Origin: Treponema sp.
GTDB taxonomy: Bacteria > Spirochaetota > Spirochaetia > Treponematales > Treponemataceae
DNA length: 64,000 nt
NCBI GenBank assembly: GCA_017469785.1
Contig: JAFUFU010000045.1
Span: 1 to 64,000, forward strand
Reading direction: 5' to 3'
Shown one piece after another: positions 15,861 to 26,601 of the stretch; within the stretch, counting starts at the first letter, position 1, and each line of letters begins with the position of its first letter. Under the pieces are notes generated by a model. The model saw nothing but the letters and a program-made list of their open reading frames with translations, was not told where the DNA came from and made no database searches. Both the position numbers and the translations under genes were made by a program.

Positions 15861-18197
15861 ATGGGAAGACTTTTTGATAAAAATCAGAAAAAGGCTCTGC
15901 TTGAATATTTTCAGTATTTTTTGCCAGTTGTCTTGCTTCTGTTCTTGTTTTTTTCGCCAATCAGCATTTCTGCAATTGATTTATATGACAATACTGATTC
16001 TACATCATCAGTCCAGCTTATTTTTGCTGGAACGCTTCCATTTAATCCCAACCTGAGCGTTGAAGTCGGGCTTCTGGGAATATTGATGTGGCTTATCTAT
16101 GTGCTTCCATGCACGGCGATTTTTTCAGTGGTCGCCCTCATTCTGGAAAAACATCGTGGAATCAGCTTCCGTAGGCTGAACTATTTTTTTTCTCTGGCAA
16201 GTTTCAGTATCTATCTTTTTTGTGCTTCAGTCTGCCTCATAGCGAACGCAAACTGTTTTGCATGGTTTCTCAGGCTTCCTTTTTATGTGTATGCTACAGT
16301 TTTGCTCGCTTTTTTCGCCCATGTCTATTATTCGTTTCACGGAATTTTTTATCTTCGGAAATCAAATCCTGAGTACGCGGAATTTTTAAAAATTCGGGCA
16401 GATGACGCAGAAAAAAGCGAGTCTCTCCATGTAAAGCGTTTCTTTTCCTCGGAGGGAATATCGGCTTTCAAGAATTCCCTGAACCGCCGCATGCGCAGGC
16501 TGTCTATAAAAACGAAATTCACTTTTGTCATCACTGGCGTGATTATCGTTATCCTGCTTGCTTTCATGCTCCTCATTCTTCAAAGATATAAAAAAATGTT
16601 CACTGAGGCTGTAAGCGATGTCGGGCGCGCTCAGGCGGAACAGACGGCGGCTGTTTATGATTCCGCTGAGGGGCGTTATGAAAAAATCGCGGCTTTCTTT
16701 GAGGAGCAGCGTGAGACGAACGCCTACGCCGAAACGCCTTTTGAGCGTATTGACATAATCATCTATGAAAAAAATGAACCGGCTGTATATCTCGAAAGCT
16801 GGGATGTTACAACGGAACTTCCGGAATTTTCCGTATTTGCCTACACGACCGGGAGACCGAAGGACATAGATGAATCAGAGAAAACGCTTACGAATGAGCA
16901 GGCCGTAGATTATCTGAAACGTTACAAGAGCGGTGCTTATAAAAAAGAATATGTTTTCAACAAGACAAACCTGACTTGCAAATATATTTATCCGATAACT
17001 TTTGCGCGAAAGGCGGGGCATAAGCTTGTGGGGTTTTCCATAGTCACTTATAAGCAGCAGGTGCTCATGCGGCAATTTTTCCGCACTAAGATTTTTGTCT
17101 TCACGATTATTACGATTTTCCTCTATCTTGTGGTGATTTTTTCTATCCTTCTCGCTGATTTTATCTTCAATCCGCTGCTTTTTCTTCGTAAAAATGTCAG
17201 GAAGACTTCACGCTCAATTGAGAAACTTCTGAGCGGGACGGCACGGAACACTTCCAACGCGGTGAAATTTTCGGATACTATCAGGACAAACGATGAAATT
17301 AAGGATTTGTCGCTCGAAATCGGGGAAATGGTCGCTCTTATAAAGGGAATAATGCCCTATGTCTCGTTTTCTACGCTACAGCATGCCGAAAAATCTGCAG
17401 GAACAGACAGCCGAAAGGGTACGACTTCCAGAGATTTATGCTTTCTTTTCACGGATATCCGAGGCTTCACTTCGCTTTGCGAGGGAATGACGCCTAAGAA
17501 GGTTGTTGACTTGCTGAATCGCTATCTTGAAATCGAAACGCAGATTATTCTTGATAATGACGGTGATGTTGACAAATTTGTCGGTGATGAGATGATGGCA
17601 TTTTTCTCCGGTCCAAAAAAAGAAATCAATGCCTGCAAGGCTGCCATGGAAATCAGGGCGGCAATGCGCGAGCAGCAACAGCTCTCCATGGAAGACGGTT
17701 CCACTTATGTCTCAATCGGCATCGGAATCAATTCTGGAAAGGTCACTTTTGGTCCTGTCGGCTCACGTACACGAAAAGATTTTACCTCCATCGGCGATAC
17801 GGTGAATCTTGCCGCCCGGCTTGAGAGCGCAAACAAGGCTTACGGCTCTAAATCAATTATTTCTGACGTGGTGTATCAAAAATTGCGGGGAATGTTCATT
17901 TGCCGTGAACTGGACTTCATCACGGTCAAGGGAAAGACGGAGCCTGTAAGAATTTACGAGATTCTCCAGCACAAGGATAAGGCTGCTGAAAAGCTGCTCG
18001 AAATCAAGTCACTTTTTGAGCGCGGTCTTGAACTGTACCGGGCACAAAAATGGGAAGAAAGTGAAACCTGCTTCTCAGAATGTGCTTTAAAATATAACGA
18101 TATGCCTTCGGTGGTTTTCCTCGACAGGATAAATCATTTCAAGACGAATCCGCCTTCTGAGGATTGGGACGGCGTTTTCAAGATGACGGTAAAATAA
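15861..18197 (+). CDS. Membrane-bound class III adenylate cyclase with HAMP
   Basis: This 778-residue sensor enzyme makes cAMP from ATP. The N-terminal part has several hydrophobic helices (about 12-165). A helix near 210-235 then leads to an extracytoplasmic domain (about 236-395), then a helix, a HAMP linker (about 425-490) and the catalytic domain (about 520-700). Metal-binding Asp lies in LFTDIRGF (near 530) and in KFVGDEMMAF (near 577). Lys of that motif and Thr in DFTSIGDTVN are adenine-type specificity residues. Asn and Arg of VNLAARLES complete the active site. A TPR-like tail closes the protein. It overlaps the next gene region, so it may be cotranscribed with the thioesterase-LolA-MMPL block. 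Signal unknown. Confidence 0.92.
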   Translation: MGRLFDKNQKKALLEYFQYFLPVVLLLFLFFSPISISAIDLYDNTDSTSSVQLIFAGTLPFNPNLSVEVGLLGILMWLIYVLPCTAIFSVVALILEKHRGISFRRLNYFFSLASFSIYLFCASVCLIANANCFAWFLRLPFYVYATVLLAFFAHVYYSFHGIFYLRKSNPEYAEFLKIRADDAEKSESLHVKRFFSSEGISAFKNSLNRRMRRLSIKTKFTFVITGVIIVILLAFMLLILQRYKKMFTEAVSDVGRAQAEQTAAVYDSAEGRYEKIAAFFEEQRETNAYAETPFERIDIIIYEKNEPAVYLESWDVTTELPEFSVFAYTTGRPKDIDESEKTLTNEQAVDYLKRYKSGAYKKEYVFNKTNLTCKYIYPITFARKAGHKLVGFSIVTYKQQVLMRQFFRTKIFVFTIITIFLYLVVIFSILLADFIFNPLLFLRKNVRKTSRSIEKLLSGTARNTSNAVKFSDTIRTNDEIKDLSLEIGEMVALIKGIMPYVSFSTLQHAEKSAGTDSRKGTTSRDLCFLFTDIRGFTSLCEGMTPKKVVDLLNRYLEIETQIILDNDGDVDKFVGDEMMAFFSGPKKEINACKAAMEIRAAMREQQQLSMEDGSTYVSIGIGINSGKVTFGPVGSRTRKDFTSIGDTVNLAARLESANKAYGSKSIISDVVYQKLRGMFICRELDFITVKGKTEPVRIYEILQHKDKAAEKLLEIKSLFERGLELYRAQKWEESETCFSECALKYNDMPSVVFLDRINHFKTNPPSEDWDGVFKMTVK

Positions 18198-18217
18198 TGC
18201 AAATGATGGAGCTGAAA

Positions 18218-18664
18218 ATGAAGGATGAAAATTTATATTTGACTGATGAAATTGAATTCAAGGTTGACTTTAATGACTGCGATCCAATGCGCATTGTCTG
18301 GCACGGAAACTACATAAACTATTGTGAGCGGGCCCGATGCTCTCTTCTTGATAAAATCGGCTACAATTACATTGAGATGGAGAAATCAGGCTATATGTTT
18401 CCGGTCACAGAAGTCAAAATGAAATACATGCATTCCTTACGTTTTGGTGACACATGCAGGGCAAAAGCGATTCTGGTTGAGTGGGAGAACCTGATAAAAA
18501 TCAATTTTGAGCTTTACAATGCCGATACCGGCGAAATGACCACAAAGGCGACTGTTTCCCAAATGTGCGTTGACATGAATTCTGGCGAAACTCAGTTTTT
18601 CTGCCCTAAATGCTGGGCTGAAAAAGTAAAAAAGCTTCTTGAATCAGGAGGTTTCCGTAAATGA
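18218..18664 (+). CDS. Hotdog-fold acyl-CoA/ACP thioesterase (4HBT)
   Basis: This 148-residue hotdog protein of the YbgC/FcbC type has VDFNDCDPMRIVWHGNYINYCERAR near residue 12, where the Asp-x-x-x-x-V-W/H-x-x-Y motif holds the catalytic Asp. TEVKMKYMHSLRFGD is the central strand. The start at 18218 is chosen because GGAG lies 7 bases upstream; an earlier in-frame ATG at 18197 overlaps the cyclase stop and is also possible. Its stop overlaps the LolA-like start (ATGA). In aryl polyene clusters the same three genes (thioesterase, LolA-like, MMPL exporter) occur in this order; the thioesterase is thought to free acyl chains. Role here is inferred from context. Confidence 0.87.
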   Translation: MKDENLYLTDEIEFKVDFNDCDPMRIVWHGNYINYCERARCSLLDKIGYNYIEMEKSGYMFPVTEVKMKYMHSLRFGDTCRAKAILVEWENLIKINFELYNADTGEMTTKATVSQMCVDMNSGETQFFCPKCWAEKVKKLLESGGFRK

Positions 18665-19302
18665 AAAAACATATTACAGTGGCTCTGTTGTTTTTATCTA
18701 TTTTTTTTCGGATTTTCCCGGAAGAAGGGGAATCTCGTTTTTCAGGAGACGAGGTTGGACTTGAAACTGTCTGCAAGGCGATTTCATCAAAAAAAATCAC
18801 GAAAGGCGACTTCAAGCAGATTAAATTTATACAGCGGCTCAAGCGAGAAATGGCTTCTTCTGGAATTTTTGTTATTTCTTCTGCCGACGGAATTCTTTGG
18901 CAGACTCAGAAACCGTATTTTTCAAATATGGCCATGACAAAGAGCGCGATTATACAGACGAATGCCAAAGGGAAAAAAACGGTGATGTCATCGCAGTCAA
19001 ATGCTACTTTCCAACAGTTTGCCGAGGTTCTTTCTTCCGCTTTTGGAGGAGACGCTGCTTCGCTCACAAAGAATTTTGATGTTGAATTCATAGGCGGAAG
19101 TGATAATTGGAACATCAACCTGATTCCGAAAAATGCTTCCGTCAGGAAATTTGTCGAAGAAATCGAAATGGCTGGACGGATTTCAATAGACGTAATGACG
19201 ATTCATGAAGCCAACGGAGATTACATCCGCTACGAATTCCTGAATCATATTTATCCTGAATCCCTTACAGAGGAAGAAAAATCCTTGTTCAGTGTTAAGT
19301 AA
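18661..19302 (+). CDS. LolA-like outer-membrane lipoprotein/lipid carrier
   Basis: This 213-residue protein has a signal peptide (KKHITVALLFLSIFFRIFP). LolA-fold hallmarks include GDFKQIKFIQRLKREMASSGIFVI, then GILWQTQKPYFSNMAMT, then the C-terminal NWNINLIPKNASVRKFVEEIEM strand-helix segment. The periplasmic LolA fold carries acylated cargo in a hydrophobic cup. Clustered between a thioesterase and an MMPL exporter, it is more likely the aryl-polyene-type variant than the general lipoprotein carrier. It overlaps the thioesterase by 4 bases and lies 5 bases before the exporter gene. Confidence 0.85.
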   Translation: MKKHITVALLFLSIFFRIFPEEGESRFSGDEVGLETVCKAISSKKITKGDFKQIKFIQRLKREMASSGIFVISSADGILWQTQKPYFSNMAMTKSAIIQTNAKGKKTVMSSQSNATFQQFAEVLSSAFGGDAASLTKNFDVEFIGGSDNWNINLIPKNASVRKFVEEIEMAGRISIDVMTIHEANGDYIRYEFLNHIYPESLTEEEKSLFSVK

Positions 19303-19307
19303 TAAAT

Positions 19308-21686
19308 ATGAAAAAAAAACTTTTTTGGCTGTGGATTGTATTCCATGCAGCGATTCTGCTTTCTTTTTTGATTTCACTTGCAGTCTCACCGAGAATTTCT
19401 TTTGGAACGAATCTTTTTGATATTTTGCCGCCAAGTTCTTCTTTGCATGAGGTTCAGGCGGCTGATACGAGTCTTGCGGATAGGACGGGGCGGGCCGTTA
19501 CGATTCTTGTGAAATCTGATGATTTTGAGCGTGCAAAGGAATTTTCACGCAGGTTTTATGACTCTTTTCTTGATAAAGATGGAAATTCGGATTCGGATTT
19601 TTTTGATACCCTTTCCTTTTATGTTGATGCAAATTCTGTAGGCGAGACTATTGAATGGCTTCATGAAAACCGTTTCATGCTCCTTGATTCGGAGACCTGC
19701 ATCGCTTTGGAAGAGGGCGGGGCTTCTGAAATCGCTTCTGATGCCCTTTCCAGCGTTTATGGGGCTTTCAGCTTTTCGGATTTATCAGGACTTGAAGAAG
19801 ATCCTTTTTTGCTTTCAGAGCGGATTATGCAGAAAATGCTTGGAAGCGGGGCCGTTTCAGCTACCGGAATGATGCTCCGTGATGATGTACTTGCTTGTGA
19901 AAAAGAGGGAGCATGGTATGTCCTTATCCGAGGAATGGTTTCCAAGCGTGGTTCTTCCCTAACGGGGAAAAAAAGTACTGTCAGGTCCGTTTTTGAGAGA
20001 GCGGAGGCACTTAAAGCTGACTCTGGCGGGGAAGAGATTGAGTTTATTTTTTCAGGCGTTCCGTTTCACAGCTATGAGAACGCAACTTCCGCGCAAGTCC
20101 AGATTTCACTTATTTCTTTTGTCTCGCTAATCTTGATTGTTCTGGTCTTTTTATGGATTTTCCGCACGCCACTTCCTGCTTTCATATCGGCTCTTGCGGT
20201 CTCCTTTTCCTGCGGAATAGGATTTATTTCCGTGCTTCTTTTCTTTCGAGGGATTCACGTTCTTACGTTTGTATTCGGAACAACGCTTATCGGCATCTGC
20301 CTCGACTATTCGATTCATTATTTCGTAAACTGGAAGGGAAATCTTTCATGCAAGAGCGGTGAAGATGTCCGAAATCGCATTCTCCGGGGAGTTACTCTTG
20401 GCTTTTCTTCAACGGAGATTTGTTTCCTGGCCTTGTTTTTCGCGCCTTTTCCGCTCCTGAAGCAAGTAAGCGTATTTTTGTTCACTGGGCTTGCTTCTTC
20501 TTATCTTTCGGTAGTCGCCTTGTATCCGCTTTTGAAAATGCCGAAGCAGCGTGGAAAGATGGTTTCGCTTCCTGCGTTCAGTAATAAGCGGCTTTTTCGG
20601 AAGGCAAGAATACTCATACCTCTCGTTCTCTTCGGGATTTCTCTCACAGTGATTTTTACTAACTACCGTTCGTTTAAAGTAAAGAACAATATTCAGGAGC
20701 TTTATTCCATGTCTGCTGAGATGAGGAGAAATGAGATTGTTTCTGCGACAGTTCTGGACACTGGTTCTGTCGGCTGGTATTTTATAGTGAAAGCTGATTC
20801 AGAAGAATTGCTCCTGCAAAAAAACGAGGAACTGGGGCAATTACTTGATAGTGCCATTGAAAGTGAGCGGCTGAAAAACTACCTTTCGGTAGCACAATTT
20901 ATTCCCTCTGAAAAAACTCAAAGGAGAAGCTATGAGTCGGCTTCATCTTTACTTCCGCTTGCCAAAGAGCAGTATGAGGCATTAGGAATTGAAAATCTGG
21001 CGGAAAATTATGAAAATAACTATCGTTTGTTAAAAAACGCGTTCGTTCACCCTTCAGACCGCAACATTCCTTCTTCGATAAAATCGGCTCTGCAGAATCT
21101 GTGGATTGGAGAAATTGACGGAAGTTTTTATTCCTGTGTGCTTCCCCTTCATGCCGATGCGAGCGATGAGTCATTTTTCAGGGAAGCTGCCGCCGGCCGT
21201 GAAGGTGTTTTTTTCGTGAACAAGGTGAGGGACATTTCTTCCCAGTTGGATGAGCTTTCTGAGTCAATGCTACTTATGCTTGCTTTTGCATTTGTGGCGG
21301 TGCTTGCAATTCTTCTCTTTTGCTATGAGGCTCGGGTCGTACTCAAGATTGCGGCGGTCCCGGTTCTGGTTACGCTTGTCACTGCGTCAGTTTTGATTTT
21401 AAGCGGAATACATCTGAGTTTCTTTCCGATTACGGCGATTGTTCTTGTGTTCGGCCTGGGGCTGGATTATATCATTTATGCTGTCGAGGGCAGTGGAGAA
21501 TCTGAAAAAGCAGATAGTCTCAAGAATCTTAACTCTTTTGCAATTGTACTTTCATTTATTACAACGGCGCTTTCATTCGGTGCGCTTGCGCTTTCAACTT
21601 TTCCGCCGGTACATACGCTCGGACTGACTGTTTTTGTGGGATTAAGCGTGGCCGTCACGAGCGCCTTCTGTCTTTCAAAAATCTAG
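19308..21686 (+). CDS. MMPL/RND-family exporter (COG4258 type)
   Basis: This 792-residue inner-membrane exporter has two RND halves. Each has one helix, a large periplasmic domain and a five-helix bundle: helix at 5-28, bundle about 265-410, helix near 440, bundle about 645-790. DYSIHYF in half one and GLDYIIYAVEG in half two sit on the proton-relay helices. The length and two short periplasmic domains match the predicted exporters found in aryl polyene clusters, which move the acyl product across the inner membrane. Its stop shares the tetramer CTAG with the stop of the opposite-strand gene. Confidence 0.88.
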   Translation: MKKKLFWLWIVFHAAILLSFLISLAVSPRISFGTNLFDILPPSSSLHEVQAADTSLADRTGRAVTILVKSDDFERAKEFSRRFYDSFLDKDGNSDSDFFDTLSFYVDANSVGETIEWLHENRFMLLDSETCIALEEGGASEIASDALSSVYGAFSFSDLSGLEEDPFLLSERIMQKMLGSGAVSATGMMLRDDVLACEKEGAWYVLIRGMVSKRGSSLTGKKSTVRSVFERAEALKADSGGEEIEFIFSGVPFHSYENATSAQVQISLISFVSLILIVLVFLWIFRTPLPAFISALAVSFSCGIGFISVLLFFRGIHVLTFVFGTTLIGICLDYSIHYFVNWKGNLSCKSGEDVRNRILRGVTLGFSSTEICFLALFFAPFPLLKQVSVFLFTGLASSYLSVVALYPLLKMPKQRGKMVSLPAFSNKRLFRKARILIPLVLFGISLTVIFTNYRSFKVKNNIQELYSMSAEMRRNEIVSATVLDTGSVGWYFIVKADSEELLLQKNEELGQLLDSAIESERLKNYLSVAQFIPSEKTQRRSYESASSLLPLAKEQYEALGIENLAENYENNYRLLKNAFVHPSDRNIPSSIKSALQNLWIGEIDGSFYSCVLPLHADASDESFFREAAAGREGVFFVNKVRDISSQLDELSESMLLMLAFAFVAVLAILLFCYEARVVLKIAAVPVLVTLVTASVLILSGIHLSFFPITAIVLVFGLGLDYIIYAVEGSGESEKADSLKNLNSFAIVLSFITTALSFGALALSTFPPVHTLGLTVFVGLSVAVTSAFCLSKI

Positions 21687-22330
21687 AAATTCAATGACCA
21701 GCTTTTTGATTCGCTCATGCATAGCAACTCTCCCAGCGAGACAGTTTCCTTGAGCTGTTTTTTTCCGTTGGGGGATGAAAGATTGATGGTAAGCTTTCCG
21801 TTTACGATTTCATCGGCAAAAACCGGTCCATACATTGAAGCCAATAATTCCCGGTACTCCTGAACGGACATTGTTTCGCCGATTAGGGCAGGAACCATCA
21901 TCAAATCAAGGTATGATTGTGCGTCAGCATTTAAAAGCCCGTAAAATGCCGTAATCTGCTTTGGGCCAAGAGTCAGTGTGATGGATTTGTCTGTTTTGGT
22001 GATTAATTCTGTTGTTGACAGCGGATGCTTTGACAGTTCAGACAGGGTTCCTGATGTTGCTATTTCCGTTGGAGTTGGAATTGATGCGCTCGTATTGCTG
22101 GCACCGGCCGAATTCAAAACCAAGAGAATATCGTCCTTGTTGAAAAGCGGGGCCTGTTCATCGGCTCCAGTCGCAGCCTGCAGGGTTCTTGCCGTTGCCT
22201 GAGAAAATCCTGTTGAGAAAAGAATCGTCGCTTCATCGCCGTTCCCGGCTTTGATGGAAATTTGGGGAAGGCATGATGTGAAGAGAAACGCTGATGCAGC
22301 AAGGGAAATTAGAAAAAATTTTGCTTTCAT
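21683..22330 (-). CDS. Hypothetical lipoprotein
   Basis: This is a 215-residue lipoprotein with signal peptide MKAKFFLISLAASAFLFTSC and lipidated Cys20. The mature part is Ser/Thr-rich and Leu-rich, with no recognised domain; ITLTLGPKQITAFYGLLNADAQSYLDLMM is the most distinctive stretch. It begins 3 bases after the NlpC/P60 gene, so the two are likely one operon and the lipoprotein may serve that cell-wall enzyme at the envelope. No function can be named. Confidence 0.7.
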   Translation of the reverse strand: MKAKFFLISLAASAFLFTSCLPQISIKAGNGDEATILFSTGFSQATARTLQAATGADEQAPLFNKDDILLVLNSAGASNTSASIPTPTEIATSGTLSELSKHPLSTTELITKTDKSITLTLGPKQITAFYGLLNADAQSYLDLMMVPALIGETMSVQEYRELLASMYGPVFADEIVNGKLTINLSSPNGKKQLKETVSLGELLCMSESKSWSLNF

Positions 22331-22333
22331 ATT

Positions 22334-23464
22334 TTATAAAACACTCTTTAGGGGAAGGGTTACGCGGATACCACTGGCTAGAACCAGTCCTGTAGTTACG
22401 CTTTTTCCGAATGATAAGGCTCCGTTTTCCCTGTCGTTGAACACAGTATAGTGAATATCTTGAACAATGGAAACAAAGGTTTTTCCGATTTTGACGCTGG
22501 GCGTACTGAAACTGAATCCCAGAATTCCCGGAAAGAAGGAATTCTTGATTTTTTCATCGGAATCGTCAGGGAGATGAGCTTTTCCGACAGAGATGACCGG
22601 TCCTGCGAAAACGCGGCAGAATTCGTTCAGCGTGAGTGTCAGTACAAGGGGAAACTGAAAATTTTCCGTGCCGGAGTCGTAGCGGATATATGTTCCAAGC
22701 CCCGGCTGCAGGTTTTTCCCTGCATATCGGGCGTGAACCATTGTGTCAAAACCTCTGGCATTAAGCCTGAAGTAATCCGGTGTAAAAAAACTCCAGTCAA
22801 AAGATGCGGAGACGTCCACAATCAGTGATTGCAGAAAAGAATCTCCGTCATTGCGCACAAAAGCGAGTGAAGATGTCTTTTCCTGAGTGCTTTTTGACGC
22901 AGATGTGGCTGCAGTCGATGAGCCTGTAGAATCGGCAGGCTTTTTATCTGCCAACAGTTCAGAATTTGAGCTTGGAAGATAACGTCGGGTACAAAAGTAA
23001 TGTGATTTCCAATATGATTCTTTGAGAGAAGAAATGATGACACCTGTATTCGGACCATCGCTTGCCGCATGGATGAACTGGTTGGAGCCGATATAAAGTC
23101 CTACATGCGATACATTCCCGCTGGAGGTTGTTTTAAAGAAAACCAAGTCTCCGGCCTCGCGCTCCTTGTCGCTGACATCTTTGCAGAATGAGAAAATTGC
23201 CTGCGTAGTTCGCGGAAGCTGTACTCCGATTGACTCCCTTGAGACCGTAAAAATTAGTCCCGAGCAGTCAAAGGCGTTTGGTCCGATTCCCCCGGACATA
23301 TAAGGTTTTCCAATGTATTGCTTTGAGTAATCAACAAGTTTTTTCCGTGCGACAGCTGCTTCGCTCGGAGACATGGAGATGTTGTTCTGTGCGCATAATT
23401 GTGGGACAACCAGAACGAAGAGAAAAAAAACGAAGGACAAAAAAACTGCTTTTCGTGTAGACAT
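22334..23464 (-). CDS. Secreted NlpC/P60 cell-wall peptidase
   Basis: This 376-residue protein has a signal peptide (KAVFLSFVFFLFVLVVPQLCAQ). The NlpC/P60 domain at about residues 38-160 has the catalytic triad Cys67 (FDCSGLI), His120 (NVSHVGLYIG) and His132 (QFIHAAS). Family members cut D-Glu-meso-DAP or related peptide bonds in peptidoglycan. Residues 175-200 are a Ser/Thr/Lys linker. The C-terminal 170 residues are beta-rich, with membrane-barrel-like alternation (YFRLNARGFDTMVHARYAG, FPLVLTLTLNEFCRVFAG). That part is not a known binding domain and may anchor the enzyme to the outer membrane. Confidence 0.88.
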   Translation of the reverse strand: MSTRKAVFLSFVFFLFVLVVPQLCAQNNISMSPSEAAVARKKLVDYSKQYIGKPYMSGGIGPNAFDCSGLIFTVSRESIGVQLPRTTQAIFSFCKDVSDKEREAGDLVFFKTTSSGNVSHVGLYIGSNQFIHAASDGPNTGVIISSLKESYWKSHYFCTRRYLPSSNSELLADKKPADSTGSSTAATSASKSTQEKTSSLAFVRNDGDSFLQSLIVDVSASFDWSFFTPDYFRLNARGFDTMVHARYAGKNLQPGLGTYIRYDSGTENFQFPLVLTLTLNEFCRVFAGPVISVGKAHLPDDSDEKIKNSFFPGILGFSFSTPSVKIGKTFVSIVQDIHYTVFNDRENGALSFGKSVTTGLVLASGIRVTLPLKSVL

Positions 23465-23560
23465 ATCATCATTATCGGAAAAAAATCCGCGCAGTTCAAA
23501 TTAAAATTTCTTTTCATTTTTTTCATTGTGAAATGTGATAAATGCAATTATAATAAAGGA

Positions 23561-26500
23561 ATGAAAAAACGCTTGCTTATTCCTGTGCTTTTGTTCGCAA
23601 TTAACAGCCTGTTTGCGCAAAAGACTTTCCTGGACAATTATGTTTATCAGACATGGAATTCTTTTGGCGGCTTGGTCGGAACTACGGCGACTGACATTGT
23701 TCAGACGAGAGACGGTTATCTCAATATCGGAACTTATGAAGGACTTGTACGTTTTGACGGAGTTGAGTTTTCCACAATCAGGCGAAGTCGTGGTAATGAT
23801 TACAAATTTTCTTCAGTCCGCGTTATTCTGGAAGATTCAAGCGGCAATTTGTGGCTCGGCTCAAACGATGAGGGCGTGCATAAAATTATGCCGGACGGAA
23901 CGAACAAAACATACACAACTCAGAACGGTCTGCCGAACAACTCCGTGCGCGCTCTATGCGAGGACAAGGCTGGAAATATCTGGATTGGCACGGCTGCAGG
24001 CATTGTCTATCTTACCCCACGAGGTCACTTGATAACTCCGCAATTTCAGGCCGGCACGGTTTCAAAAGGAATTATTGCCGTTGCGCTTTATTGCGATACG
24101 GCAGGAAGAGTCTGGCTGATTACCTCAAACGAGAACGGGCTTTTTCTGTTTTCTGACGGATTGTTTCATACTATTCCGCAGGTTGACCAACACTTTGGGA
24201 CCTATTTCGTCACATCAATCATTCAGGATTTGACTGGCGCTTTCTGGATTGGTATGGGCGATGACGGCTTGGTCCGGCTTAATAACGAAGAGTTTTCGGT
24301 GATTAAGACAGGCACTCTTCTTGATAACATACCGACTTGGTCTATGTATGTTGCAGTTGACGGGACCATGCTTTTCGGAACGGAGAGAGGTGTCGTTTCA
24401 TACCACAACGGTGTTTTCGCCTCATCAGAAAACAAGGACTTGAGTGCGGCTAAAATCAATAAAATTATCCGAGACCGGGAAGGAAATATCTGGCTTGCGA
24501 CGGACCGGAACGGCATCGGGAAACTGACTCATGGAAAATTCAGCGTGACAAAACTTGACTCGGCTGCCAATGCAATAGTCGAGGATGCTGTGGGGCGTAT
24601 TTGGGTTGGAACTGACACAGGCGTCCGTTGTTATGTCGGCGAAAAAGAAATAAAAAATACCCTTTCAGAATTTACGCAAGGGCTGCGAATCCGCCATGTC
24701 GCAACAACGATGAAGGGCGAAATCCTTGTTTCCTGCTACACAAAGCCGGGACAACTCTTGTATAATCCCCGGACAAACGAAATTAAGAACTGGACAAGCG
24801 ATGACGGTCTTGCCGGAAACAAAGTCCGAGTTGCATTGGAAACAAATCCGGAAGAGTATTATGTCGGCACAACGACTGGTTTGAGCATCATCCACTCGGA
24901 CGGAAGAATAAGCTCTTTCAAACAGATTGACGGTCTTGAGAACGAATATGTAATGTGTATCTATAAAGACACGAATGATATTGTTTGGATTGGAACTGAT
25001 GGTGGTGGCATTTACTTCATGAAAAACGAGGCGATTATCGCCCATATTTCATCAGACGACGGTCTTGTCGGGAACGTAATTTTCAAGATTACTCAGGACA
25101 AAGAAGGATGCTATTGGATTTGTACCGGCAGCGGAATTTCCCGTGTGAAGCCTTTCGATTCTGCCCATACAGTTCCGATTTCCTATGAAAATGTAAATTC
25201 TGACAACGGACTTGGGACGGATTCCGTATTTCAAATTATTCCTGATACTTCAAACGACCTGTGGATTACGAGCAATTATGGTGTCGCTTCAGTCAAGGCT
25301 GAAGATTTGATTGAGGCAGGGCAGACTGGCGGCAAAATCTCCAGCATTCAATATTATACCCGCAATGATGGCCTTGATTCTGACGGAACGACATCTACCG
25401 CATTGAGCATCTGTGACAAGCACGGCCGCCTGTGGTTCACGATGGTCGATGGATTTGCCGTCTATGACCCGATAAAAATCCGGGAAAATCCTGTGATGCC
25501 GCTTGTCCACATCGAAAGCGTAACGATTGATAATATTGAATACAGCAATAAATTCCAGGAATTTATATTGAAGCCTGGAACAAAGCGTGTTGACATAAAA
25601 TTCACCGGCTTGAGTTTTGTCGCGCCAGAGAGAATTCAGTTCCAGCACAGGCTTACGAATTTCGAGGAACAGTTTACCCCGCCAAGCAGAACAAGAACCG
25701 TTTCCTATACGAACATCAGTCCTGGTAAGCATACCTTTCTGGTAAGTGCGATAAATGCCGAAGGCTTGTATTCCGAAGAAGCTGAGGCAATGCTTTTCGT
25801 GCAAAAACCCTATTTTTATCAGATGCCTGTGTTCTGGGTGGTTACGGTGTTTATTCTCCTTGATATAGCAGGAGCCTTTTTCTATTTTAAGCAGAGAAAA
25901 ATCAAACTGGAAAACATTCGCCTTGAGGGAATGGTTCAGGCTCGCACCCGGGAACTTGCGGCAGAGAAAGACAAATCAGATCAGCTGTTGAGGGCAATTC
26001 TTCCTGATAAAATCGCGGATGAACTGAAAGATAATGTGCATTCAGTCGCTGAGGCCTTCACTGATGTTACATTGCTGTTCTCTGACATTGTCAGTTTTAC
26101 AAAAGTGTCCAGCAATCACACGGCGAGTGAAATTGTTACGGCCCTCAACGAACTCTTTACCCGATTTGACGAACGCGCAAAAGAGATGGGCGTTGAAAAA
26201 ATCAAGACTATCGGTGACGCGTACATGGCGGCCTGTGGTGTTCCGACAAGCAATCCTGACCATGCGAGAATCATGGTGGAATTTGCAAAAGGCATGTACA
26301 AGGATTTGGAAGATTACAACAGATGTGGTAAGATTCAGTTCAATATGCGAATCGGCCTGAATTCCGGACCTGTCACTGCGGGTGTTATCGGAAAGACGAA
26401 ATTCGTGTATGATGTATGGGGAAATACAGTCAATGTCGCCAGCCGAATGGAAAGTGCCTGTACTCCTGGAGAAATTCGTGTGAGTCAGACGGTTTTTGAA

Positions 26501-26593
26501 CATCTGAACGGTACGGATATTAAGTTTTCTGAGCCTATCGAAAGTGAAATCAAAGGCAAGGGACGAATGACAATGTATGAGGTTATAAAATAG
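23561..26593 (+). CDS. Adenylate cyclase with two-component-regulator propeller
   Basis: This 1010-residue sensor has signal peptide [18 protein letters not shown], then repeated Reg_prop motifs ([35 protein letters not shown]) that should form periplasmic propellers over about residues 25-640. A Y_Y_Y domain (about 650-720) precedes a helix near 755-775, a short coiled linker and a class III cyclase domain (about 820-1010). Metal Asp residues are in LLFSDIVSF and KTIGDAYMA. Lys of EKIKTIGD and Asp of [10 protein letters not shown] are adenine-type. This sensor layout is best known on Bacteroides hybrid histidine kinases; joined to a cyclase it is unusual. The start at 23561 gives a clean signal peptide. 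Confidence 0.92.
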   Translation: MKKRLLIPVLLFAINSLFAQKTFLDNYVYQTWNSFGGLVGTTATDIVQTRDGYLNIGTYEGLVRFDGVEFSTIRRSRGNDYKFSSVRVILEDSSGNLWLGSNDEGVHKIMPDGTNKTYTTQNGLPNNSVRALCEDKAGNIWIGTAAGIVYLTPRGHLITPQFQAGTVSKGIIAVALYCDTAGRVWLITSNENGLFLFSDGLFHTIPQVDQHFGTYFVTSIIQDLTGAFWIGMGDDGLVRLNNEEFSVIKTGTLLDNIPTWSMYVAVDGTMLFGTERGVVSYHNGVFASSENKDLSAAKINKIIRDREGNIWLATDRNGIGKLTHGKFSVTKLDSAANAIVEDAVGRIWVGTDTGVRCYVGEKEIKNTLSEFTQGLRIRHVATTMKGEILVSCYTKPGQLLYNPRTNEIKNWTSDDGLAGNKVRVALETNPEEYYVGTTTGLSIIHSDGRISSFKQIDGLENEYVMCIYKDTNDIVWIGTDGGGIYFMKNEAIIAHISSDDGLVGNVIFKITQDKEGCYWICTGSGISRVKPFDSAHTVPISYENVNSDNGLGTDSVFQIIPDTSNDLWITSNYGVASVKAEDLIEAGQTGGKISSIQYYTRNDGLDSDGTTSTALSICDKHGRLWFTMVDGFAVYDPIKIRENPVMPLVHIESVTIDNIEYSNKFQEFILKPGTKRVDIKFTGLSFVAPERIQFQHRLTNFEEQFTPPSRTRTVSYTNISPGKHTFLVSAINAEGLYSEEAEAMLFVQKPYFYQMPVFWVVTVFILLDIAGAFFYFKQRKIKLENIRLEGMVQARTRELAAEKDKSDQLLRAILPDKIADELKDNVHSVAEAFTDVTLLFSDIVSFTKVSSNHTASEIVTALNELFTRFDERAKEMGVEKIKTIGDAYMAACGVPTSNPDHARIMVEFAKGMYKDLEDYNRCGKIQFNMRIGLNSGPVTAGVIGKTKFVYDVWGNTVNVASRMESACTPGEIRVSQTVFEHLNGTDIKFSEPIESEIKGKGRMTMYEVIK

Positions 26594-26601
26594 GAGATGT
26601 T

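Noticed and set aside
26042..26503. A 153-residue minus-strand frame
   Set aside because: It lies wholly inside the catalytic domain of the sensor cyclase and is a shadow.
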